Assembly (NCBI GenBank): GCA_964386435.1
Contig: CAYLSV010000013.1
Location: 1 to 58,419 of the forward strand
Direction of reading: 5' to 3'
DNA: 58,419 bases
DNA from: CAYLSV01 sp964386435
GTDB taxonomy: Bacteria > Planctomycetota > Phycisphaerae > Tepidisphaerales > Tepidisphaeraceae
Shown here in pieces: positions 33,931-42,850 of this stretch (position 1 is its first letter; each line of letters opens with the position of its first letter). The notes below the pieces were generated by a model. It saw only the letters and a program-made list of their open reading frames with translations, did not search any database and had not been told where the DNA came from. Position numbers and translations under genes: made by a program.

Positions 33931-35472
33931 ATGGCCGGCAAAACCGTCGCCGTCGTCGGCGGCGGCGTGGGCGGGCTTGCATCAGCAATCCGGTTGGCGG
34001 CGGCGGGAGCGCGGGTGACGCTGCTGGAGCAGGGGCCGCGGGTCGGCGGTAAGCTGAACCGCCGGGTCATGCCGCACCCGGACCGGCCGGACGGGCGGCC
34101 GTTCACGTTCGACACCGGGCCGAGTTTGCTGACGCTGCCGCTGGTGTTCGCCGACTTGTTCGCCGCGGCGGGCGAGGACGTGCGGGAGCATCTGGACATC
34201 GTCCGCCTCGACCCGATCGCCCGGCACCAATGGGCCGACGGCGAGGCGATCGAGCTGCGCAGCGATCCGGACGCGATGGCCGAGCAGGTGCGACAGCTCG
34301 CCCCCCGCGACGTCGACGGCTGGCAGAAGCTGATGACCTACGGCCGCAAGATTTGGGCGCTGGCGGGCGAGGATTTTCTCGGCAACGCCCCGGAGCAATT
34401 GCTGGCCCGCAAAGGCTCGCCGCTGGAGGGCTTGAAGATGGCGAGCGTGCCGTTCCGCATCGGCATGTTCCGGCGGTACAGCCGGGTGATCGACGCGTTC
34501 GTCAAGACGCCCCGCCTGCGGCAAGTGCTTTACCAGTACGCGACTTACAGCGGCGCCAGCCCGTTCACCGCCCCAGGCACGCTGGCGGTCATCCCGTACG
34601 TCGAGATCGGTCTGGGCGGGTGGTACATCAGGGGCGGCATGTACGCGCTGGCCGGGGCGCTGGCGGCGCTGGCCGGGCGGCTGGGCGTGGAGATTCGCAC
34701 CGGCTGCCGGGTGGAACAGCTCGACATCCGCGACGGCGTGGCGACGGGCGTGATCGTGGCCAACGGCTCGGTGCCGGCCGACGCGGTGGTCGTCAACGCC
34801 GACACGGTGACGGCGTACAAGAAGCTCGTGCCGCCCGAGCACCGTCGGCACATGGCCGACAAGAAGCTCGACAAGCTCGACCCCGGCGGCAGCGGCATGG
34901 TGCTGCTGCTGGGTGTGGACCGCCAGTACGACCGGCTCGCCCACCACACGAAGTTCATGCCCGACGACTACGCCGGCGACCTCAACGCGATGTTCAAGAC
35001 GCGGACGGTGCCGAGCGACCCGTGCATCTACGTTTGCGCCAGCACCCGCACCGACCCGACGCAAGCGCCGGCGGGTTGCGAGAACTTGTTCGTCCTCGCA
35101 AGCGCCCCGGCGCTTTGGGGCGGCGGGGAGAAGGTCGACTGGCCCACCGCCGGCCCGGCGTACCGCGACGCGCTCGTGAAGCGGCTGGAAACCTTTGGCC
35201 TGACGGCACTTGGCGACCAAATCGTGGCCGAGGACGGCTTCACCCCGCCCCGTTTGGCCGGCGAGTACGACGCCCACGCCGGCAGCATTTACGGCGTCGG
35301 CGGCACCAGCCGGCGGCAGGCGTTCCTCCGCCCGCCCAACCGCGACCCGAAGATAAGGCACCTCTACTTCGCCGGCGGCGCCACCCACCCCGGCGGCGGC
35401 CTGCCCCTGGTCGCCCTCAGCGGCCGCATCGCGGCGGAGTTGTGCGCGAGCCATTCGGCCGCACGTCGGTGA
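33931..35472 (+). CDS. CrtI/CrtN-family carotenoid desaturase or oxidase
   Basis: 513 residues. The N-terminal FAD motif is VAVVGGGVGGLASAIRLAAA with LEQGPRVGGKLNRR; FDTGPSLLTLP follows. The C-terminus HPGGGLPLVALSGRIAAEL is the second FAD motif of phytoene desaturase-like enzymes. WYIRGGMYALAGALAALAGR and RRQAFLRPPNRDPKIRHLYF match the family. It would dehydrogenate (or oxidise) phytoene, or a C30 precursor such as dehydrosqualene, in pigment synthesis; no synthase gene is near. ATG 33931 is chosen because the 50 upstream codons (from a TTG) have no homology. GTGAACCGGTTTCAC at 33800-33814 may be an operator. Confidence 0.88.
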   Translation: MAGKTVAVVGGGVGGLASAIRLAAAGARVTLLEQGPRVGGKLNRRVMPHPDRPDGRPFTFDTGPSLLTLPLVFADLFAAAGEDVREHLDIVRLDPIARHQWADGEAIELRSDPDAMAEQVRQLAPRDVDGWQKLMTYGRKIWALAGEDFLGNAPEQLLARKGSPLEGLKMASVPFRIGMFRRYSRVIDAFVKTPRLRQVLYQYATYSGASPFTAPGTLAVIPYVEIGLGGWYIRGGMYALAGALAALAGRLGVEIRTGCRVEQLDIRDGVATGVIVANGSVPADAVVVNADTVTAYKKLVPPEHRRHMADKKLDKLDPGGSGMVLLLGVDRQYDRLAHHTKFMPDDYAGDLNAMFKTRTVPSDPCIYVCASTRTDPTQAPAGCENLFVLASAPALWGGGEKVDWPTAGPAYRDALVKRLETFGLTALGDQIVAEDGFTPPRLAGEYDAHAGSIYGVGGTSRRQAFLRPPNRDPKIRHLYFAGGATHPGGGLPLVALSGRIAAELCASHSAARR

Positions 35473-35519
35473 CGAGAAAACCTTCGCAAAGCTCGATCGT
35501 TTTCGGTAGCCTCGGCACC

Positions 35520-36869
35520 ATGCGACTGCCACCGATGCTTGCTTGCGGCGTCTTGATCCCCGTTTCCCTCGCGTCGGCGGCGGAGATGAAGGCCGTGCCC
35601 TTGACCCAAGGTTGGTCCGCCACGATCAGCGACGACGGCCGGACGATGGCGAGCTGGGGCGGCGCGATCTGGACCGAAGCCGGCGGCACCACCGACTTCA
35701 CCACGCTCAGCGGCGGGATCGAGGGCCAGTTTCTCGCCCTCAGCGGCGACGGCCGGACCGTCACCGGGAGGAACGGCAGTTACGCCTTCCGCCTGACCGA
35801 GAATCGGCCGATCGAGATCCTGCAGGATCTGGCTCAGGATGCGCGGGCGACCAGCCCCAACGCGATCAACGCCGATGGCCGGACCATCATTGGTTCGGTC
35901 ATCACCGGGCCGTCGAGCGGGTTCATCTGGCGGGAGAGCGACGGCATGCGTCCGCTCGACCAATTTTCCAGCGACACCCGGTACAGCCTGCCGCTGGACG
36001 TGTCGGACAACGGCGGCGTAGTGGTGGGCGAAGTCGGATTAAACGGCAGTTCCTTCTCCCAAGCGTTCCGCTGGACGGTGGATCGCGGACCGGAACTGCT
36101 CGGCACGCTGCCAACGGATTGGAGCACGCTGACGTTCTACGACGGAGCCTCGAGCCGAGGCGTGAGCGGCGACGGGCGGACGGTGGTCGGCTTCAGCTAC
36201 GGCGACACGTCACAGGCGTTCCGCTGGACCGAGCAGAGCGGCATGGTCGGGCTGGGCTTCTTAAATGAACCCTCGCCCCTGAACCCGGTGACGTTCGCCC
36301 ATGCGGCGAGCTTTGACGGCAGCCTGATAGTCGGCGAGAGCGGCCGCGGCGGCCAGACGACATCGGACACGGTGGCGTTTCTTTGGTCCGAGGAGGACGG
36401 CATGCGGCCGCTGGCAGACGTGCTCACCGACCGCGGCGTGGATCTGTCGGGGTGGCGTCACGTATCCGGAGCCAACGACATCACGCCCGACGGCCGCTGG
36501 GTGGCCGGCTACGGCGTGCTGGCCAACGGCTCCGCGGCCACCTTCCGGGCCGACCTCTGGCCGGTGCCGGCGGGGTGGATTAGTGGCGATGCGACGGACG
36601 ATGGGCAGGTGAACCTTGCCGACTTCGGCGTGCTGCGGGCGAACTTCGGGGCTGAGGGGCTGGTGGACCGGTGGGATCTGGGCGACTTCAACCTCGACGG
36701 GCGGGTCGATTTGGCCGACTTTGGGCTGCTGCGGGCGAACTTTGGGGAAGGCTCGGATGGGGCGGCGGCGATGGATGCGTGGCTGCCGACGGTGCCGGAG
36801 CCGGCGGGGCTGGCGCTCGTGGCGGCGGCCGGGCTGGGGCTGGTGCGGCGGCGCGGCGGGGGGGGGTGA
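35520..36869 (+). CDS. HAF-repeat PEP-CTERM surface protein with dockerin-like repeats
   Basis: 449 residues. Signal peptide MRLPPMLACGVLIPVSLASA. The body has HAF-type extracellular repeats (GTVTGRNGSYAFR-like, SGDGRTVVGFSYGDTSQAFRW, TPDGRWVAGYGVL). Two dockerin-like loops follow (GDATDDGQVNLADFGVLRAN and DFNLDGRVDLADFGLLRANF), then VPEPAGLALVAAAGLGLVRR, the PEP-CTERM signal. Probably exported and sorted by exosortase. It starts 47 nt after the carotenoid gene and ends 120 nt before kaiB on the same strand. Confidence 0.85.
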   Translation: MRLPPMLACGVLIPVSLASAAEMKAVPLTQGWSATISDDGRTMASWGGAIWTEAGGTTDFTTLSGGIEGQFLALSGDGRTVTGRNGSYAFRLTENRPIEILQDLAQDARATSPNAINADGRTIIGSVITGPSSGFIWRESDGMRPLDQFSSDTRYSLPLDVSDNGGVVVGEVGLNGSSFSQAFRWTVDRGPELLGTLPTDWSTLTFYDGASSRGVSGDGRTVVGFSYGDTSQAFRWTEQSGMVGLGFLNEPSPLNPVTFAHAASFDGSLIVGESGRGGQTTSDTVAFLWSEEDGMRPLADVLTDRGVDLSGWRHVSGANDITPDGRWVAGYGVLANGSAATFRADLWPVPAGWISGDATDDGQVNLADFGVLRANFGAEGLVDRWDLGDFNLDGRVDLADFGLLRANFGEGSDGAAAMDAWLPTVPEPAGLALVAAAGLGLVRRRGGGG

Positions 36870-36989
36870 ATTGATGGTTGTCGCGGGTGCACAAACGGTG
36901 TAGGCTCGGCCGCCTCTGAGGTGGCTCACGTTGAGCGACCAAGTTGCGTCACGAAGGTTTGGCTGCGTAGTTCGAGCCGAAGGGACGGG

Positions 36990-37373
36990 ATGGCCGACGC
37001 AGGAAACCAACCCGTCGCTGGGGCCGAGCCGGTGCGGCTGCTGTTGTTCGTCACCGGCGGTTCGCCGCTGGGGCGGACGGCGACGCGGGCGGCGCGGCAA
37101 TTCGTGAGTCTTTTGCATCAGTCCGAGGGGTCGGGCGCGGTGGAGTTGGAGGTGGCCGACGTGTTGCTCGCGGCGGAGGTGGCCGACGAGCACCGCATAT
37201 TGGCAACGCCGACGCTGGTGCGGTTGGGGGCCGTGCCGCGGCGGGTGGTGGGCGATCTGTCCGACGCCGCGGCCGTGAGCCGGGCGCTGGATCTGCCGTT
37301 GCCCGAGCTTGTTTCTGATTCCCCGGCCGCCGAGCCGGCCCATGCCGCCGCTGACCCCCGACCCACGCCATGA
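36990..37373 (+). CDS. kaiB: KaiB-family protein
   Basis: 127 residues. Residues 15-101 match KaiB: VRLLLFVTGGSPLGRT, VELEVADVLLAAEVADEHRI, LATPTLVRLGAVPRRVVGDL (the conserved PTLVRL and GDLSD). A proline-rich tail of about 25 residues follows. ATG 36990 has AGGGACGGG just upstream. The stop overlaps the kaiC start (ATGA), so the two are coupled. In cyanobacteria KaiB binds KaiC and changes fold; whether this one does is unknown. A possible promoter (TTGTCG-17-TAGGCT) lies near 36880-36907. Confidence 0.9.
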   Translation: MADAGNQPVAGAEPVRLLLFVTGGSPLGRTATRAARQFVSLLHQSEGSGAVELEVADVLLAAEVADEHRILATPTLVRLGAVPRRVVGDLSDAAAVSRALDLPLPELVSDSPAAEPAHAAADPRPTP

Positions 37374-39025
37374 GCCAGACGAACGACCACGACACCGCCA
37401 CCGGCCGACTTGGCGAGCGGCTCAGCGAGGGCGGCGGCCCGCCGGTGACGAACATGAACGAGCGGGCGGCGTTCGACCGTCGCCAGGGCCAGCGCCTGAA
37501 CAAGGTGCCCACCGGCGTGCCGGGTCTGGACCAGATCACCGCCGGCGGCTTCCCATCGGGCCGCGTGACGGCCGTCTGCGGCACGGCCGGGGCGGGCAAG
37601 ACGGTGTTCGCCGTGCAGTTCCTTGCCGCCGCCTGCCGCCGGAATGAGGGGGCGGTGTTCGTCACCTTCGAGGAGGACCCGAAGGACACCGAAAAGAACA
37701 TGCGCGACTTCGGCTTCGCCATGGCCGAGTGGAAGGAGAAGGGGCTGCTCGCCGTGGTCGACGGCTCACCGCGGGAAACGGACGTGACCGACGTCGTGCT
37801 GGCCGGCAAATTTGATTTGAGCGCCTTGGTCGCCCGCATCGAGCACGCGGCGAAGAAGGTGAACGCCACGCGGGTGAGCATCGACTCGCTGGCCGGCTTG
37901 TTCAACTTCTTCACGAACGAGAAGGTCGTGCGGGCCGAGCTGTTCCGCTTGTCGATGCGGCTCAAGGCGCTTGAGCTGGACGTGGTGATGACGGCCGAGC
38001 GGGACGTGCAGTACGGTGCGGTGAGCCGCAGCGGCATCGAGGAGTTCGTGGCCGACAACGTGATCATCCTGCGGCACCACCGCGGCAACGGGCGGCGGCG
38101 GCGGACGGTGGAGGTCATGAAAATGCGCGGCAGCCGCCACACCGACGGCGAGACGACCTTCACCCTCGCCCCCGGCACCGGCATCGTCGCCATGCCCATG
38201 GGCGGCTTGATCCTTGATGCCGCCAGCACCAGCGACCGCACCACCTTCGGCACCCCGGCCCTCGACGAAGTCACCGGCGGGGGCATTTTCCGCGACTCGG
38301 TCACCCTGCTCAGCGGCCCGACCGGCTCGGGCAAGACGCTGCTCACCACCCACTTCGTCGCCAAGGCCGCCGAGCGGGGCGAAAAGGCGCTGCTGCTGGG
38401 GCTGGAGGAGAGCCGCGAACAACTGTACCGCAACGCCAGCAGCTGGGGCATTGACCTGGACCGGCTGGAAAAAAGCGGCAAGCTGCGAATCCTCTGCCGC
38501 TACCCCGAGAGCATGACGCTGCCCGACCAGTTGCTGAGCATTCGCAGCGAAACCGACGCGTTCAAGCCCGACCGCATGGCCATAGACTCGATCAGCGCCT
38601 TGGAACGCGGCAGCGACCCGTCGGCATTCCGCGAGTTCGTCATCACGCTGGTGAACCTCTTCAAGCACCAACGCATCACCGGCCTGATGACCACGACCAA
38701 CGCCAGCCTCCACGGCGGCGAGAGCGTGACCGACCAGCACATCAGCACCCTCGCCGACGCCATCATCCTGCTGCGGTACATCGAGAACCAGGGCGAGGTC
38801 CTGCGCAGCCTGACCGTGCTGAAAATGCGCGGCAGCGACCACGAAAAGCGGATCCGACAGCTGCTCATCAGCTCCGACGGCCTGAAGCTCGGGCAGCCGA
38901 TGACCGAGGTGTCGGGGCTGATCACCGACACCTACACCGCTCTGAACCGCAAGCTGGGCGACGTCGCCAACGCCCTGCGCGGCGGGGCGGGCGGGCCCGC
39001 CGACAAAACGGCTGGCACGTCATGA
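37370..39025 (+). CDS. kaiC: KaiC-family dual ATPase
   Basis: 551 residues. A 45-residue N-terminal extension precedes two RecA-like domains. CI has the P-loop GTAGAGKT (71-78) and catalytic Glu pair at 101-102 (VFVTFEEDPKDTEKN). CII has GPTGSGKT (316-323) and Glu 346-347 (LLLGLEESREQLYR). The phosphosite region is TDQHISTLADAI, with T454, S459 and T460 where cyanobacterial KaiC has T426, S431 and T432, so autophosphorylation is possible. The C-terminal tail (TDTYTALNRKLGDVANALRG) does not resemble the KaiA-binding tail, and no kaiA gene is in the window. Overlaps kaiB by 4 nt, and a histidine kinase gene follows. Confidence 0.92.
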   Translation: MSQTNDHDTATGRLGERLSEGGGPPVTNMNERAAFDRRQGQRLNKVPTGVPGLDQITAGGFPSGRVTAVCGTAGAGKTVFAVQFLAAACRRNEGAVFVTFEEDPKDTEKNMRDFGFAMAEWKEKGLLAVVDGSPRETDVTDVVLAGKFDLSALVARIEHAAKKVNATRVSIDSLAGLFNFFTNEKVVRAELFRLSMRLKALELDVVMTAERDVQYGAVSRSGIEEFVADNVIILRHHRGNGRRRRTVEVMKMRGSRHTDGETTFTLAPGTGIVAMPMGGLILDAASTSDRTTFGTPALDEVTGGGIFRDSVTLLSGPTGSGKTLLTTHFVAKAAERGEKALLLGLEESREQLYRNASSWGIDLDRLEKSGKLRILCRYPESMTLPDQLLSIRSETDAFKPDRMAIDSISALERGSDPSAFREFVITLVNLFKHQRITGLMTTTNASLHGGESVTDQHISTLADAIILLRYIENQGEVLRSLTVLKMRGSDHEKRIRQLLISSDGLKLGQPMTEVSGLITDTYTALNRKLGDVANALRGGAGGPADKTAGTS

Positions 39026-39106
39026 TTGACCGTTGACGCCTCCCGCGGGGGCAGGCTGTACTACCGCCTTCGTCACACCTCGAACCGGGATTCCATCGTC
39101 GCCTCC

Positions 39107-40651
39107 ATGTCGCACAGCAGCCACCACAGCTACCTCGCTTTGAGTGACGAAGGTGCACCCGAGCCGGCGGCTCGGGGGTCAGCGTACCTGTCGGGCGCGT
39201 TGGCGGTGGCCATGGTCGAGCGGGCTCAGGATGCCATGCTCGTGCTTGACGGCGAGGACCTGATCCGCCACGCCAACCCGGCCGCCGGGCATCTGTTCGG
39301 CCGACCGACCACGCAGCTCGTCGGCTCGCACTTCGGCTTCCCCAGCGCGACCACGACCAAGCCGCAGCCGATCGAGATCCGCCGGCCCGACGGCACCCGC
39401 CGCTACGCCGAGATGCGAGCCGCCGCCCTTGCCGCCGACGAGCTGCCGCTGAACGCGACCGACGCCGCCGGGGCGCGGGTGGCCATCCTGCGCGACGTTA
39501 CCGAGCAGACCGTGCTCCAGGAGCAGCTCCAGCACGCGCACAAGATGGAAACCGTCGGCCGCGTCGCCGGGGGCGTGGCTCACGATTTCAATAACTTGCT
39601 GACGCTTATCGTCGGCCACTGCGACTTGGCCCTTGAAGACGCCGCCGGTACCGCCGCGGGCGAGAGCGTTGCCCAGATCAAAGACGCGGTCGACAACGCG
39701 TTCTCCCTCACCCGGCAGATGCTGTCGCTGAGTCGACGGCACAACCTGGAGCCGGCGTCGGTCGACTTGCCGAAGCTGCTGAACCGGCTGCGGCCGCTGC
39801 TGGCCGGGCACCTCGGCGAGCTGGCCCGGTTGGAACTGGACTTGCCCAAAGCCGCGCTGCCACCGGCTTGGGTTGACCCGGCGCAGCTGGAACAGATGGT
39901 GGTGAACCTCGTCATGAACGCCCACGACGCCATCGAGGAGCGCCGCCGCAACGAGTCCGAGCCGCCAACGGGCGAGGTGACGCTCATGGTCCGCAGCCAC
40001 CGCACCTGCCCGGTTCCGGAGATCAAGGGCGGCAGCCTGACGCTCAGCGTCGTCGACAACGGCAGCGGCATGAGCCGCGACGTGCAGCAGCGGGCGCTCG
40101 AGCCGTTTTTCACCACCAAGTCCGGCGACAAGGGCACGGGCCTTGGCCTCGTCACCGTGCAGTCGGTGCTGCGTCAGGGCGGGGGCGCGCTCAGCTTCGA
40201 GAGCGACCCGGCCTGGGGCACGCGGTTCGACATCCACCTGCCGTTGGCCGGCGATGCGCCGGATGTCGCCGCCCCGGCGCCCGCCGATGAGCCGGTGACG
40301 CCGATCAAGGTGCTGGTCGTCGAGGACCGCCACGAGGTCCGCCGGCTCACGTGCAAGCTCCTCTCCCGCAGCGGCTTCCAGACCGCCGACGCCGAGGACG
40401 GCCTCACCGCCCTGAAGCTCATCGAGACCGCCCGGCCCGACGTGCTGCTCACCGATGTCGTCATGCCCGGCCTCAGCGGCCCGGAAGTGGCCCGCCGCGC
40501 CCTGCAAGCCCGCCCGGACCTGCGCGTGGTCTTCATGAGCGGCTTCACCGACGGCCGCCTCGGCGATTTAGGCCCCGAACTCCAGGACGCGGTGTTCCTA
40601 CAAAAACCCTTCGACACCAAACGCCTGCTCAAAGCCCTCGCCGCGGTTTGA
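39107..40651 (+). CDS. Hybrid histidine kinase (PAS, HisKA, HATPase, receiver), kaiBC-linked
   Basis: 514 residues. A PAS-like domain (ERAQDAMLVLDGEDLIRHAN, about 35-130) is followed by the HisKA dimerisation site HKMETVGRVAGGVAHDFNNL with His159, then the ATPase N box VNLVMNAHDAIEE and G boxes (DNGSGMSRDV, GTGLGLVTVQSVL). A receiver domain (399-514) has Asp450 in DVLLTDVVMPGLSG and conserved Lys in LQKPFDT. Start ATG 39107; the spacer after kaiC is 81 nt. By position it could read out KaiC as SasA does in cyanobacteria, but it lacks a KaiB-like sensor domain, so the link is inference. Confidence 0.88.
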   Translation: MSHSSHHSYLALSDEGAPEPAARGSAYLSGALAVAMVERAQDAMLVLDGEDLIRHANPAAGHLFGRPTTQLVGSHFGFPSATTTKPQPIEIRRPDGTRRYAEMRAAALAADELPLNATDAAGARVAILRDVTEQTVLQEQLQHAHKMETVGRVAGGVAHDFNNLLTLIVGHCDLALEDAAGTAAGESVAQIKDAVDNAFSLTRQMLSLSRRHNLEPASVDLPKLLNRLRPLLAGHLGELARLELDLPKAALPPAWVDPAQLEQMVVNLVMNAHDAIEERRRNESEPPTGEVTLMVRSHRTCPVPEIKGGSLTLSVVDNGSGMSRDVQQRALEPFFTTKSGDKGTGLGLVTVQSVLRQGGGALSFESDPAWGTRFDIHLPLAGDAPDVAAPAPADEPVTPIKVLVVEDRHEVRRLTCKLLSRSGFQTADAEDGLTALKLIETARPDVLLTDVVMPGLSGPEVARRALQARPDLRVVFMSGFTDGRLGDLGPELQDAVFLQKPFDTKRLLKALAAV

Positions 40652-40694
40652 CTTGGCGTGGTTGACAAGAGGATCAACCGGACTCGATTTGCAT

Positions 40695-40807
40695 GCGTCG
40701 CCGGAACCCCCACCGCCGTGGTGACGGCGGGGCTTCATCCGTACCGAGCGGTTTCCGGTTCAGGCGAAGCCCCGCCGTCACCACGGCGGTGGGGGCTTCA
40801 GCGACGC
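40695..40807. repeat. REPIN-like inverted pair of family 1 palindromes
   Basis: Left arm 40695-40736 and right arm 40766-40807 with a 29-nt spacer. The right arm reads GAAGCCCC, the hairpin CCGCCGT-CACC-ACGGCGG, TGGGGG and CTTCAGCGACGC. Here the variable stem is CGT/ACG. Arms match except for a few bases (for example CCGGAA in the left arm). It lies after the histidine kinase gene. The rest of 40652-40969 holds a terminator (40892-40935) and no gene. Confidence 0.9.
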
Positions 40808-40891
40808 GAATCCACAAGTCAAGTTGCAACGTTCCCTCACAGCCCGCACCCGTCCCCACGCGGCCCAGCAACTGTCGGCCAACGGCGCATG

Positions 40892-40935
40892 TTACACCAA
40901 AAGAAACCGCCCCCACCTCAGCGAGGCGGGGGCGG
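40892..40935 (-). terminator. Rho-independent terminator of the prepilin-like gene
   Basis: Read on the minus strand: CCGCCCCCGCCTC-GCT-GAGGTGGGGGCGG (40935-40907), a 13-bp stem with one G-T pair, followed by TTTCTTTTGG (40906 down). It ends the message from the gene at 40970-41896, 34 nt away. Confidence 0.8.
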
Positions 40936-40969
40936 CAGACTTATACTTGTCGAGTGATCGCAAGGCGAT

Positions 40970-41896
40970 TCAAGGGGTGCCGCCGGCCGCGGTGGCACCT
41001 TCCGGCGGGATCTCCTTCTTCGTCATCGACTCCCACATCTCGCCAATGCTCGTGCGGGCGGCGTGGCCGTCCCAGTACAACGAGTTGGTGCCGCGGCGGA
41101 AGACGTCATTCTTTTCACCAGGGTCCATCTCAATGTGCCGCGACTGGTCGACGAGGAACTCGACGCCCGTGGTGGCCCATGGGAACCAGTCCCAGTTGTA
41201 GTCCCAATCCTGATCGTATCCCGGCACACCGATGACGTGCGTGACCGAGTCGGCGATCAGCGGGTACTCGCTGTTGGCGTCAGTCGGCTTGGGGAACGTG
41301 CCGCGGTTGAGGCTCCTGGTGATGTAATAGTATTGTGAGTTGCGGGCGTTGTCCCGCAGCGTCTCCACGATACCCAGCCCTTGGCGGCCCGCGGCCCACC
41401 ACTGGGGGCCGTAGTACACCATGCCGTACCCCGGCCGGCGGTCATTGGCGTTCGGGCTCTGATCATCAATGCCCTGCCACTCCGGGCAACCCCAGAGGAC
41501 CGAGTTTTCACGGATCTGTGCGATCTGCTCGGTCACATCGAGGGCGTTGCCGGCAGCGTCCTCGGTGCGAATGTCAACGCTGCTGATGTACGGCGCGATC
41601 AGGTCGGCCCAACGGCGTTGCTCGTCGTTGCCGGTGCCGTCGCCGATCGGGAAGTTTTCGTTGCCCTCCTCCCAGACGGCCGGGGCCCAGGTTTGCTTGA
41701 AGTCGAAGCCGTACAGCTGGTAGGCGTTGCCGATCTCCTTGAGGGCGGCGAGGCACTTGACCGAGTTGGCCGACTTGCGGGCCGCGCTGAGCGAGGGCAG
41801 CAAGATGCTGATCAGCAGGGCGATGATGCCGATGACGACGAGGAGCTCGACGAGCGTGAACCCGGCACGTCGGCCGGTACGGGATGCGTGAACCAT
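40970..41896 (-). CDS. Prepilin-like protein with type IV N-terminus and DG-type ending
   Basis: 308 residues. RRAGFTLVELLVVIGIIALL is the prepilin peptidase site and helix. The middle is hydrophilic with many Trp residues; NSLYWDGHAARTSIGE near the end is the short DG motif of the planctomycete family. It starts at ATG 41896, preceded by GGAG. It is the second such gene in the window and shares its N-terminal 25 residues almost exactly with the one at 32138-33199. It ends 34 nt before a terminator. Confidence 0.82.
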   Translation of the reverse strand: MVHASRTGRRAGFTLVELLVVIGIIALLISILLPSLSAARKSANSVKCLAALKEIGNAYQLYGFDFKQTWAPAVWEEGNENFPIGDGTGNDEQRRWADLIAPYISSVDIRTEDAAGNALDVTEQIAQIRENSVLWGCPEWQGIDDQSPNANDRRPGYGMVYYGPQWWAAGRQGLGIVETLRDNARNSQYYYITRSLNRGTFPKPTDANSEYPLIADSVTHVIGVPGYDQDWDYNWDWFPWATTGVEFLVDQSRHIEMDPGEKNDVFRRGTNSLYWDGHAARTSIGEMWESMTKKEIPPEGATAAGGTP

Positions 41897-42106
41897 GAGG
41901 TCTCCGTGGCGGGGTGAAGAAGGACGCGTTTGCCGGCCCGGGCCCCTCTTCTCACTTCCGAAGGTGACGCGCGGGGCAAGCCTGCGCATCGGCATCTCGG
42001 CGGGGCCGGCACTGAATCGGATGTCGGTCGGCCCGCACCGTCGCGGACCCAACCCAAACGCCACGCCGACGATCAAGCCGGCGCGGCGGTCAACAGAAGA
42101 CCTGAA

Positions 42107-42850
42107 CTACTTACGCCGACGAATCAACCCAAGCCCCGCCGCCCCCAGCAACGAAAGGCTGGCCGGCTCGGGAATAAACTCCGAGCCTTGGGCCAAGAAG
42201 ATGTTGTCGAAATCGGCACCGCCGCCGCCGCTTGACACGCCGGAGATGCCGCCGAAGCGGATGTTGTCAAAGCCAAGCGCCGTCGGCACGAGGGGCACGG
42301 ACACGGAGTCGTCGACCGAGCCATCGCTGAGCAGGTCGAAGTCGACGGTCAGGTTCACGCCATCCAGAACTGCCGTGTAAGTGTGCCAGCCTTCAACCGC
42401 ATCGACGTCGAAGTAAACGTAGTTGGGCGACGTGCCGTCGAAGAGCACGGCGCGGAAAGCGTAGTGCTGATCAGGGAACGCGCCGTTGCCGTTATTGCGA
42501 CCAAGCTCCAGCAAGTTCTGCGCGGCCCCGGCGCGGATGCCCACCGAGATCCGGTCATTCTGCGTCACGGCATCATCAAAGATTTGTGCGGAGAAGATCA
42601 CCGGATCTGCCACCGTCGGCAGGATGGTCGTGAGCGTCTGCGAGTTCACATTACTTGCCGGATGCGACGCACTTTGCCCCGGGTTACCAACCGACGTGTT
42701 GAGGGTCGCAGAGCCGCCGGTCCAGACGGCGTTCAGAGCCGCGGTGTCGGCGTACGACTCAAAATCTTCGTCAATGATGACCTGGGCCTGAGCGTGGGCG
42801 GCCGTGAAGAGGCCGGTGGCGGCGGTGGCCGCGATGAGGGACTTGTGCAT
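42107..42850 (-). CDS. PEP-CTERM protein, LamG/concanavalin-like
   Basis: 247 residues. Signal peptide MHKSLIAATAATGLFTAAHA; GGGAGG lies just upstream of the ATG. The body (DFESYADTAALNAVWTGGS, YYAFRAVLFDG-like, GWHTYTAVLDGVNLTVDFDL) suggests a beta-sandwich of the LamG/concanavalin type. The C-terminus is IPEPASLSLLGAAGLGLIRR, the PEP-CTERM signal. No dockerin repeats, unlike the other three PEP-CTERM proteins here. It ends 30 nt after the upstream limit of the prepilin-like open frame; both run in the same direction. Confidence 0.82.
   Translation of the reverse strand: MHKSLIAATAATGLFTAAHAQAQVIIDEDFESYADTAALNAVWTGGSATLNTSVGNPGQSASHPASNVNSQTLTTILPTVADPVIFSAQIFDDAVTQNDRISVGIRAGAAQNLLELGRNNGNGAFPDQHYAFRAVLFDGTSPNYVYFDVDAVEGWHTYTAVLDGVNLTVDFDLLSDGSVDDSVSVPLVPTALGFDNIRFGGISGVSSGGGGADFDNIFLAQGSEFIPEPASLSLLGAAGLGLIRRRK

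Noticed and set aside
36870..36989. kaiA or another clock gene next to kaiB
   Set aside because: The 120 nt upstream hold no gene, and the neighbours (PEP-CTERM protein upstream, REPIN and prepilin-like gene downstream) are unrelated.
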